Assembly: GCA_023374025.1 (NCBI GenBank)
Contig: SIJG01000071.1
Coordinates: 1 to 64,000 of the forward strand
Direction of reading: 5' to 3'
Source of the DNA: Heterodera schachtii
Lineage: Eukaryota > Nematoda > Chromadorea > Rhabditida > Heteroderidae
DNA length: 64,000 nucleotides
Part shown: positions 1-7,647 of the stretch, one piece after another
How positions within the stretch are numbered: position 1 is the stretch's first letter
How the letters are laid out: each line of letters begins with the position of its first letter
Made by a program: the position numbers and the translations under genes
The notes under the pieces: generated by a model
Databases searched by the model: none
What the model was told of the DNA's origin: nothing
What the model saw: the letters and a program-made list of their open reading frames with translations, nothing else

Positions 1-492
1 CAATATTTTTATGTTTTTGTTCGTTTTGTACTTTTTTCCATTCCTCTCTAAATTTTACTGCAAAATTCATTGTTGCCTCTGACTCGTGTCGAAGTCCGCT
101 CTTCGTCCGCTGTTCTCTTTTGTCAGTTCGTCCAATGACAGTAGAAGAATCAAACAATGAATCAATCAATCAGCCTTTGTTTGGTGGAACAGATTAGAGT
201 TTGCCAATCACTTTTAATTTCCGGTGGGCCAACCCCTTGACAGATTTTGTTTTCAAAAGTCCCCGGTGGACCAATTCCCGTTTCCCGGTGAAACGATTTT
301 TAGTACCAAATTTTCCCCTACCGTAACTTCAAACAATGTCCCGGTGACAAATATTTATTACGGTGCGAAAATTCGAAATTAATAAATAATTTTTTAAATC
401 GGAGAGAGAAGATGTTGAACGGATTAAAAAGTTAAGCGAATGAGAACAGATTTTAATTTTTCCATCTTTCCCCCTTTTTCCGCTCACGGACA
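1..492. other. Non-coding tail next to the broken LTR retrotransposon
   Basis: No convincing reading frame covers this stretch. It lies 3' of the truncated gag-protease frame, where the rest of pol would be expected, so the retrotransposon is interrupted here. I could not find a copy of the putative LTR (2957-3235) in it. It contains a cluster of short stem-loops, annotated separately. Confidence 0.5.
259..349. repeat. Three short stem-loops with a constant CCGGT loop
   Basis: Three hairpins share the loop CCGGT but have different, perfectly complementary stems: GTCC/GGAC at 259-271, GTTTC/GAAAC at 280-294 and TGTC/GACA at 337-349. A fourth CCGGT at about 220-235 has only weak pairing. Changed stems with kept pairing suggest a structure rather than a simple sequence repeat. 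The function is unknown; an RNA signal of a retroelement leader or tail is possible. Confidence 0.55.
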
Positions 493-2508
493 TTACGCTT
501 TGGCGATATGCATCGCGATTTTGACTTCGTTCGAATTCTGATGCCGTTTGATCGGCAGACAAATAACTCCCAAACATTCCAAAGGGTTGCCATTTGCATC
601 GGAAATGCGATTTTCCGCTTTCCAAACACTCAGATTCCGAACGTCCAATTTTTTGTCCCTTATCAAATTGTAGAGAAACTTTGCCTCAATTACAGAAATT
701 TGTGCGCCGTCGTCGAGCATTGCCTTTGTCTTTGTTCCAAAAACTTCAACCAAAACTGCCATCACTTTTCCGACTTTTGAAAAATTCGACTTTTTGTCTT
801 CCGTCGCGCATTTCCTTATTTCGTCAAAAAATTCTTCCAGGTCCTGCTTCAATTCACCAACAATGAAATCGTTTGGATGAACTTGTTCTTCTTGCAGAAC
901 TAAGCAATTTTGCTTCAGATAATTCTTTTGCTGGTAGTGACGATTTGGCTGGTTTTCGTTGGGCTCGGGCATTTGCTGCCGAGTATAACCCATTTGTTGT
1001 TTGCCTTGTTGATTCATTGCCGTAGAATAGTTAGTTCGCTCAATTGGGCGAAAATTTTTTCCTTGGGGGCAATCTCTGGCCAAATGTCCTGGGTTGTTAC
1101 AATTGAAGCAACTCCAACTGCGATTGGGTTGGGTTCCAAATCTTTGCATTTGCTGGCCCCGTTCATCAAAATTGCTTCTTGGTGGCCCATTATTCGTTTG
1201 GGAAAAATGTTGCGGTGTGTTCGTTCTCCAGGTCCTTTCTCTGTTGTCCGGCCTCGAAAATCGTTGTGTTGCCTTTTGCGTAGATTCAGCACGCGCGGCA
1301 AGTGACACGAAGTGGTCCAGGGTCATGCCTGGCGTTCTCACAAGCTCGAGGTTTAACGCGAGCTCAGGATTGCCCATCGCTCTAACCAGGAACTTAATGG
1401 CGTATTCGTTGCTTAAGTGTTGAGGCAATCCGTTGTAAGCTCTCTGTACCAAGCCTGAAATGCGGTTCGCCAACTCGTCAATGCTTTCGTTTGGTCCCCG
1501 TTTCACGCCTTGCATCAGTTCGTCAAATGCATTCAAATTGCGTGCGTCCGTCTCTTCCAGGAGATTAAGCATTTCGCGCTTAATTGATTCGTAGCGAAAG
1601 GGTTGCGTGCTTTGCGCGGTTTGGAAAGCGCGCTCAGCGCGACCATAAAGCTTTGATTCCAAAGCCCTAATCTTTTGCGCATCCGACCAATTCAATGAAT
1701 AAAAGTCGAACTTTTTAAAGAATTTTTTGATGCCATCCGATCCTTCAGTGCCTGAGAGGTCAGGGATTCGCTCTAACACAATCCCAAAATCAAAATTTCC
1801 AATGCCAAAATTAGGCTGAAAAGTTGGGGGCGGCTGATAGTTCATCTGCGGCATTGGCGGTTGTTGCATTTGAACACACTGTTCGTTCATAGGAAAAGCA
1901 TATGGTTGACGGGGTTGGAAATTTGATGGTGGAATTTGTTGGATTTGAGGACGACCAAAATTTTGTTGAACCGCAGCTGGGTTTTGCTGAACCGGCACTC
2001 GAACCGGAATATTATTCGCTTGCCGCGCAAAAACAGCAGAATGGTGTATTTGCTGGTGGATTTCAACACCATGCTGCGTCAAATTTGGTGCTGGGTTTGT
2101 GTTTGGGTTTTGATGAGCACTATTTAGTTGACCAACGATGACCCTCCCTATTTGTTCGGCTAGAAACCCTATTTCATTGAAGTTTTGCGGGCCAACCCCA
2201 ACACCGCGGTTTTCGTTGACTGGAGTCGAAGTCCGTCTCATATTTGGATGACCGAAGAAGTCATCATCATTTTGTGAATGTCTCATTCCAAAATTTCGAA
2301 AAAATTGTTGGCCGGGACCTGCCCTCTCTCCCAAATTTTGTGTCAAACACGTTCGATTCGGCACAAAACATTCATTTGCCTCCCCGTCGAAGTTTTCGGC
2401 AAGTCCAGCACGTCCATTTTGTCTCGACTGTCCAAGTGCGCTGTCGTTGTTTGGGTCCAAAAGGCGCCGTCTCATTTCAAACGAGTCCAGCTGCTCCGAA
2501 TTCTCCAA
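493..2508 (-). CDS. gag: Gag with zinc knuckle and start of aspartic protease (LTR retrotransposon)
   Basis: This is a structural polyprotein of a Gypsy/Ty3-like LTR retrotransposon, 671 residues. Residues 1-240 are Gln/Asn/Pro-rich and low in complexity. Residues about 245-410 resemble the retrotransposon Gag capsid domain, with helices rich in Leu and charged residues. A canonical CCHC knuckle is formed by C467, C470, H475 and C480. From about residue 595 the frame enters a retropepsin-like domain with LDDGAQ, where D-T/S-G is usual. The frame then stops at 493 before the rest of the protease, and no reverse transcriptase, RNase H or integrase is found towards base 1. The coding frame itself is long and uninterrupted, so the loss looks recent. 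Assignment to Gypsy rather than BEL/Pao is less sure than assignment to an LTR element. Confidence 0.85.
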   Translation of the reverse strand: MENSEQLDSFEMRRRLLDPNNDSALGQSRQNGRAGLAENFDGEANECFVPNRTCLTQNLGERAGPGQQFFRNFGMRHSQNDDDFFGHPNMRRTSTPVNENRGVGVGPQNFNEIGFLAEQIGRVIVGQLNSAHQNPNTNPAPNLTQHGVEIHQQIHHSAVFARQANNIPVRVPVQQNPAAVQQNFGRPQIQQIPPSNFQPRQPYAFPMNEQCVQMQQPPMPQMNYQPPPTFQPNFGIGNFDFGIVLERIPDLSGTEGSDGIKKFFKKFDFYSLNWSDAQKIRALESKLYGRAERAFQTAQSTQPFRYESIKREMLNLLEETDARNLNAFDELMQGVKRGPNESIDELANRISGLVQRAYNGLPQHLSNEYAIKFLVRAMGNPELALNLELVRTPGMTLDHFVSLAARAESTQKATQRFSRPDNRERTWRTNTPQHFSQTNNGPPRSNFDERGQQMQRFGTQPNRSWSCFNCNNPGHLARDCPQGKNFRPIERTNYSTAMNQQGKQQMGYTRQQMPEPNENQPNRHYQQKNYLKQNCLVLQEEQVHPNDFIVGELKQDLEEFFDEIRKCATEDKKSNFSKVGKVMAVLVEVFGTKTKAMLDDGAQISVIEAKFLYNLIRDKKLDVRNLSVWKAENRISDANGNPLECLGVICLPIKRHQNSNEVKIAMHIAKA

Positions 2509-2731
2509 ATGGGATCCGCCACCACCACGTTTTGGTTCATCACGCCTAAAGTTCGATTTGGTGGATTCTCCCTAAAAAAACATTTCCATCTCTGTCGAGC
2601 AATAAGCCTTCGTTTTGAGCTCGTTGTCTAGTCAAACGGGTATGTTGAGTGACCGTTCCAAATTTTCCATTTCAAAATTCCACTATTTGCACCACCCAGG
2701 TGACTTGAGTGTCGAAAAATTTCCGAATTTG

Positions 2732-2882
2732 TCTCCTCCAGAGAACTTTACAAACAATTGGTTTTTGTTTGTTCCTTTTAAGCGTTTTTGTTTCGTCTCC
2801 CCCAGAGATCGATTGTTGGTGATGATTGTCTCCCCCAGAGAACAATATCAAAAGTCGAAAAATTTATCGTCTCCCCCAGAGA
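2732..2882 (-). repeat. Four repeated stem-loop motifs in the retrotransposon leader
   Basis: Between the putative primer-binding site and the Gag start, TCTCCCCCAGAGA occurs at 2796-2808, 2829-2841 and 2870-2882, with a one-base variant (TCTCCTCCAGAGA) at 2732-2744. Each can fold as TCTC/GAGA with a five-base loop. Position in the 5' leader suggests a packaging or dimerisation signal, but that is inference. Confidence 0.55.
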
Positions 2883-2940
2883 TCGATAAAATGCCGAAAT
2901 CCTCCAAAAATTTGCACCGATGTCGTTGTTACCTTGTGTT

Positions 2941-2956
2941 CTGTCCAGGTGCGCCA
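2941..2956 (-). promoter_or_regulatory. Probable primer-binding site of the LTR retrotransposon
   Basis: The minus strand reads TGGCGCACCTGGACAG, which begins with the TGG complementary to a tRNA CCA end and lies 433 bp upstream of the Gag start, where a primer-binding site is expected. The matching tRNA was not identified. Confidence 0.5.
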
Positions 2957-3235
2957 AATAGTAATTTTCCTCCTCCGCTGCTTTAATTGCTTGTTAATTA
3001 ATTAGGCGGGGACACACGGGGACAGTCTTTTAATTAGGTCGGAATAAAGGGGACAATTGATTAGGACTTTGACCGATGATTATTGTTCACAAATTATCCA
3101 ACTTCGTCAATTAATATTAAAAGCAATTGACCGCACAATTAAAGCACAAACGAAATTATTCCAACAGCACACAAATTACTCATAATTACGATTCTCATTA
3201 AGACCAATTGCCACAAAATTAATTACTACAATCAA
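2957..3235 (-). repeat. Possible 5' LTR remnant
   Basis: The stretch between the primer-binding site and the disrupted polymerase gene is non-coding and includes repeated GGGGACA-type words near 3012-3053. By position it should be the 5' LTR. It does not end in the usual CA next to the primer-binding site, and no second LTR is present in the window, so this is a positional call only. Confidence 0.3.
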
Positions 3236-3343
3236 CGACTAAAATAAACGCAAAAGAAAAAGCTCAACAAAAATAACTAAACAAAATGCCAAAACAAATA
3301 AATTAAAATAATATCGAATGGTCAAAGTCCAAATATCACTACA

Positions 3344-4998
3344 CCAGCATTCCGCAATAAATTGCTCTTCTGCCTCGAATTTGCCTTTGATTTGCTCATC
3401 AAACCCAGAAGCATGGAGTTTTTCGACAACGAACTCGCTCATGTATGGCCTGAAGAGATTGTTGTCACTTTTGTGGTATTCGAGAACACGAAGCAGCTCT
3501 GTCACTCGATATCCCTCCTCTAGTGCCGCATTTAACTAAAAATAATTTAAATAAAACATTAAAAAATAAAACTTTACTTCCAACGAGGTGCATGTACTAA
3601 TCCAGCCTCTTTGTCGGTCTTCGTGGGTACAGCTGTATGATGTTTTGACGGCACCATTCGGAAATTTTTTGCAACATTTGATGCAAAGTGGAAAACAAAG
3701 CCGGTCGTCAACTTTGATCGGCAAAACGGGAATGTCGATTTGTCGCGGCGGGATGACGAACACTTTTAGAATGGCGAGCGGGTAGGGGTTGTCCTCGGGT
3801 CGGCGCCAATCAACTTCCTCGCAGGGCACGTGGAGAGTTGGATGTCCAATCGGATAATCGGTCACACAACTATTTTTTTAAATATTTAAAAAATGTTAAG
3901 ACAAATATTCACTTGATAAAAGGGTAGAGGCTGGTAAAGTCATAGTAGCTAATTTTCTCGCCCTTTGCCACTTTGTGATAAAGCTTCAAAGGACCAGTTC
4001 TCCCGCCCATGAAGCAACTGCGAATATCGATCGGTCCTCCATCTCCATTGAATTCGCTGAATTTCTGCCGCATTTGTCTGTCACGGGCCAGCATTGCCTC
4101 GATTTCGCATTGCCAAAACACTTCAACATTTGGAATTTTGCCCACTATAAAATCCATCCGCTTTTGGTTGAGCTCTCGGATGCGGCCCGCAGATTTTCCA
4201 CATGGTAAAACTTCGTTGTCATCCGGGTAGCACTTTGCACATGCGTGCCATATACATCCGTGAATCTCAAGTCCTTTTTGTTGCGACTCGATCCAGCCGT
4301 CCAAGCGGAAATTTCCCACCCTTGGCATATTTTATAGATTTAATTTGTACTCAAAGTTACCTTTTTTCTCCGTCAGCCGAAAATGCATTTTGAATCCGAA
4401 CGCCGTGCTTTTCGGCATACCACTGCATAAATTGATAGCCAGTTCACTCTGATTGTCTCCACAGCTGTCGTAACCCTTCTCCGGCACAACTGCCAAATGT
4501 CCGGGTTTTAGGTGATTAGTCAGAAAATGGCGCATGCAGGCTGACGCAATTGTGACGCAATGTCGGACAGGGTCAATGCCGTTGTGCGGTGTTTTGTACG
4601 CTGCTCTGTCGGCTTTTCCATCGATGCCTGCCGGTCGTTTTGTCATCTCCAAAAATTCTCCTCGAAAGGCGATGAGTCCAGCCATTAAAATGTCGACATC
4701 GTTTTTGCAATAGCTTAATTTTTTTATTATTTTATCAAAATTGATTTATTCATATTCACCTTGCCAATGACTCATCCAGCAGAAACGGAATATTTTTGTT
4801 TTGCTGGTACCATTGATCAAATTGTTTCCGTTTCTCTGGGTTCATTCCGTCTGCCAGGTAATCTGCTTTCGACGGAAAAATTTGGCATCCATAATTGTCA
4901 GGTTTGTTGGCCATGTGTGGAAAGAAGGGCTTGTCCTGCACGTCCAAGCCGAACATGGGCACCATTGAGGCGAGCGGTCCAGGAATCAAATTCCAAGA
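3344..4998 (-). pseudogene. POLB: Maverick/Polinton protein-primed DNA polymerase B, truncated and frameshifted
   Basis: Remains of the element's family B DNA polymerase. The fragment begins at about 4998 in the proofreading-exonuclease part (PLASMVPMFGL, then a YCK-DVDIL exonuclease III motif near 4690-4710). It continues through a Cys/His segment (HGCIWHACAKCYP) to polymerase motif A (YYDFTSLYP) near 3920-3945. Three short introns are visible: 4360-4321, 3912-3870 and 3577-3536. The last two join in frame. The first joins in frame only if a single-base deletion near 4438 is allowed for, because the family-like frame changes there. Downstream of about 3344 the gene stops against the LTR retrotransposon, so motifs B and C (the YxDTDS metal site) are missing. 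The N-terminal part is also missing, replaced by the protease fragment. The enzyme cannot be functional as it stands. Confidence 0.85.
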
Positions 4999-5289
4999 AC
5001 TTTGGTTAAAATGGGTTCCAGGAAAAGCATTAAGAAAGGATTTAATTACCAATTCATTAATGGGCAAAGACAGACTATCAAAATAAATGGTCTTCTGATC
5101 TAATCCATACACAAATATTGCAATCCAATGAGAGCCCGGAAACTGATGAGGGTCCAAATTAACAATCAATGATGCGGGAAATTTAATCGAATTAGGGTCT
5201 GGTAATTGATCGCATGGGAAGCATCCAAGAAACTTGGGGCTCGTTATTTTTGATGACGTCAAAATTTTGGTGATTTGATTGTTGTCCAT
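4999..5289 (-). pseudogene. PRO: Adenain-like cysteine protease, N-terminal half, fused to polymerase
   Basis: Residues 1-97 of a 177-codon frame match the adenovirus/Ulp1-type maturation protease of Maverick elements. GSHWIAIFV carries the catalytic His (residue 54) and IYFDSL the acidic partner (D71). In this family a Gln and the nucleophilic Cys follow, but here the frame passes at about residue 97 (base 4998) directly into polymerase B sequence without a stop. The simplest explanation is a deletion that removed the protease C-terminus and the polymerase N-terminus and happened to keep the frame. The fused frame runs to 4756. The start overlaps the membrane-protein gene upstream by 98 bp. 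No active protease is expected. Confidence 0.75.
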
Positions 5290-5758
5290 TTGACCTATTG
5301 CGCCGTTGCGTCAGGGCTAGTTTGAGCCAAAGAATTGATCGGAATTGGTAAATAATTAGGCTGATGACGGACAAGGCAAAAAGGATGATCATAGCCCAAC
5401 AAAAAATATGTGCATAGACATTTGCCTCTTTCGGTAATTCTTTGCAGAGGGGGACAAAAGGGAAATTGATGTTGTCCTGACGCTGTTGTTGTTTTAAGAC
5501 ACGGCTTGGTTGTGAATTTATCGTAGTGACTTTGGTTTTTATAGTTGTATTCTGTATTGTAGTTTTTCGGGTTGTTGATACCTTTTTAAGTGTTGTTATT
5601 TTTATTGTTGTTATATTTCGCAATTCTGAAGAATTTTTAAATCCCAAAAGTCTTTTCCACTCATTATATTGGGGAATTTCATCCGTTTTAATTCCTTCTT
5701 CAACAATCAATGAAACAATAGGTTGAAAAAATAAGACAATAAAAAATAAATTAAACAT
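5192..5758 (-). CDS. Single-pass membrane protein of the Maverick element, unknown function
   Basis: A 188-residue protein that I do not recognise. Residues 1-17 are a strong hydrophobic N-terminus that reads as a signal peptide. Residues 48-85 are rich in Thr, Lys and Ile (repeated TTIK/TTLK-like steps), a likely exposed stalk. Residues about 118-142 form a transmembrane helix followed by a basic stretch (QRRNR), giving a type I topology with a short inner tail. It sits 9 bp downstream of the major capsid gene and its 3' end overlaps the protease start in another frame, so it belongs to the element's gene string. Nematode Mavericks are known to have captured membrane fusion proteins, but this one is far too short for a class III fusogen. 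Confidence 0.6.
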   Translation of the reverse strand: MFNLFFIVLFFQPIVSLIVEEGIKTDEIPQYNEWKRLLGFKNSSELRNITTIKITTLKKVSTTRKTTIQNTTIKTKVTTINSQPSRVLKQQQRQDNINFPFVPLCKELPKEANVYAHIFCWAMIILFALSVISLIIYQFRSILWLKLALTQRRNRSNGQQSNHQNFDVIKNNEPQVSWMLPMRSITRP

Positions 5759-5767
5759 TTTAGAAAA

Positions 5768-7093
5768 TCAAATGGTTGTATCGGTCGCGATCGTTCTGTT
5801 TTTATCCAAAAAGTAGATGGAATCAGCTTCTCCCATAACTATCAGTGTAATTCCCCCATCGGGCACTGGCTTTTTGAATTTTATGTTCACTGCTGTACAT
5901 CCCTTTTTGATCAGGTCGAATAAACCGCCATGATCATCTCCACTATTAGTCATGTTAAACACATAAATACAGTGAGTGTGCAAAAATGAAAAGTAATCAA
6001 TTCCATTCCCATATGAAGAGTTGGCAAAACCAAGCGCCTCCTGCGTGTCATTGTAGGGACGAACAAATTTCCAATTTTCATAGTCAAGGTCATACGGGGC
6101 CTGAGGATAGGAGCGACCATTGGCCACAACACTCAACTCCCGTACATTAAAGTGCTGAAAGTTGAATGGACTCCTTTTGATGTTCCCCACATAATCTGAG
6201 TTTGCCACAAGACCCATTGTTACGCGGCGTGGAATTTGGTCCATGAACAAGTTTGCATTAAATTCATAGCGTCCCGGGCTTATGAATAGTGCTTTCATCA
6301 TTGTCTTTCGTACAGCATACCGTGCTGGTTTCATTTCCAATTTTTTCGCCAACTCAAGGGCCAAGCCATCCATAAGACTGACTTTTTTGCAGTAGAGTTT
6401 CAATCCAACAAGGTCAAGGCTATATGGCTGACCAGGGGAGTCTAATGTGTTAATTAACAAAAAATGTTCGTCATGGGGTTGTATCGTTATGTCAATTTCA
6501 CAATGATTGATCAAATATTGGGGTACATTGAAAAGATCGGCATCGATTTTTGCAATGTATTGTGCTGTTCGACCTCCCAAATACCGTTGTCTTCTACTTT
6601 TGAACCCTTCGGAATTTGCGTTTTGTAAATTGTTAGCATCTTCACGGTCGTATCCAGCAGCAGTTAAATGCGAAACTTTAGCTTCAAGTGACTGCGAAAG
6701 CTCATGAGAAAGATAAGTTTTGTATGCCATCAGTGAATTTGAATTGAAAATTTCACGACCGTTTATTGCAATTTTCATGTCTCGTATGAACGTGTGTCCT
6801 AACAGTTGTATCGGTACAACCTGATCAGTATCGCCCAAATTTCCCCATTCACCATTTGGTGGTGTCAATTTTCGCATTCGAAATTCTGTCAAAAGGTAAC
6901 ATTTTGACAGATCAATGTAGTTTTGGCTCGAGTGTATTTTAAAATGGTAAGGTGTGTCGGTGAGTGGATTACTCGGCAAAATCTCGAAAACCTTTGAAGA
7001 TGAGACGGTGACATTTGTCGGGGGTATACTGAAAAAATCCACGGCATTGGTAATCGAATCGATACTACTCGCGTCAATTTTGTGAAATGTCAT
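5768..7093 (-). CDS. Maverick/Polinton major capsid protein (double jelly-roll)
   Basis: An intact 441-residue frame that I recognise as the major capsid protein of nematode Maverick/Polinton elements, the family often annotated in databases as F54H12.2-like. It is predicted to form double jelly-roll trimers that build an icosahedral shell. The start MTFHKIDASS and the early Leu/Ile/Thr-rich beta strands are typical, as are the GHTFIRDMKIAINGREIF segment near residue 100 and the mixed beta-rich C-terminal half. It is flanked by the small basic protein upstream and the membrane protein downstream, the normal late-gene neighbourhood. It is the best preserved structural gene here, with no frame breaks or internal stops. 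Family assignment is from remembered family features; no search was run. Confidence 0.85.
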   Translation of the reverse strand: MTFHKIDASSIDSITNAVDFFSIPPTNVTVSSSKVFEILPSNPLTDTPYHFKIHSSQNYIDLSKCYLLTEFRMRKLTPPNGEWGNLGDTDQVVPIQLLGHTFIRDMKIAINGREIFNSNSLMAYKTYLSHELSQSLEAKVSHLTAAGYDREDANNLQNANSEGFKSRRQRYLGGRTAQYIAKIDADLFNVPQYLINHCEIDITIQPHDEHFLLINTLDSPGQPYSLDLVGLKLYCKKVSLMDGLALELAKKLEMKPARYAVRKTMMKALFISPGRYEFNANLFMDQIPRRVTMGLVANSDYVGNIKRSPFNFQHFNVRELSVVANGRSYPQAPYDLDYENWKFVRPYNDTQEALGFANSSYGNGIDYFSFLHTHCIYVFNMTNSGDDHGGLFDLIKKGCTAVNIKFKKPVPDGGITLIVMGEADSIYFLDKNRTIATDTTI

Positions 7094-7139
7094 TTTTTAA
7101 TAAAGCCCAAACGCGTCTGATCGAAGCCTCTTTTTGCTT

Positions 7140-7620
7140 TTAATTAATGGTTTTGTTATTGCTTTTCCAATTAGCGTTTGATGTGATAGAGTGGGAGGAA
7201 TTGTTAGCTTTTATACGCTTTCTTCGTCCTCCTGTGCCAAATTGACGCCGAAATCCGCCCTTCTCTAAAACATTGTCCGCTCCCCGTTTACTCTCAGTTG
7301 CCAATGTCTCTATCTGTTCCCTTCAAGCCGGGCTTTTCATCGATTACTCTATTTATAAAGCGTTTTCCAGTCTGAATTGTTTCGTCTGCTACAGTATCTC
7401 CAGCTCTGCGAATTAGTGGCAGGAAAAAGCGCCAGAGACCACGAAAAATATCTCCTATTCCTGCACCCGTCTGTGCAGAGCCCCACCCGCGCTGAAACTG
7501 GTGGCGAGCCTCGAAAAACTTGGTAGGAGGAATCTTCCCCGATTCCACAGCCATTTTGCACAAAAAATGCATCATAGCCCGAAACCGAAGTGTCATATAG
7601 AGTGTGTACCATTTTATCAA
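7140..7620 (-). pseudogene. Small amphipathic/basic Maverick structural protein, one frameshift
   Basis: The first frame (7620-7294; a second possible start lies at 7554) has a glycine-rich, amphipathic hydrophobic segment, with GAGIGDIFRG and LWRFFLPLIRR near residues 52-70, then a helical region. The frame then stops, but the next frame, entered at about 7320, continues without a stop to 7140 with a Gly/Arg/Lys-rich tail (RRQFGTGGRRKRIK). A helix followed by such a basic tail is the usual end of this conserved protein next to the major capsid gene. A single-base insertion near 7320 is therefore the likely cause of the break. The role is unproven; membrane-active or capsid-cement proteins such as adenovirus pVI are possible functional parallels. 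Confidence 0.6.
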
Positions 7621-7647
7621 TTATAGTGATAACAAAAATGAGTGATT

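Noticed and set aside
910..1423. Plus-strand frames opposite Gag
   Set aside because: They lie wholly inside the minus-strand Gag frame, have no domain features and are antisense shadows.
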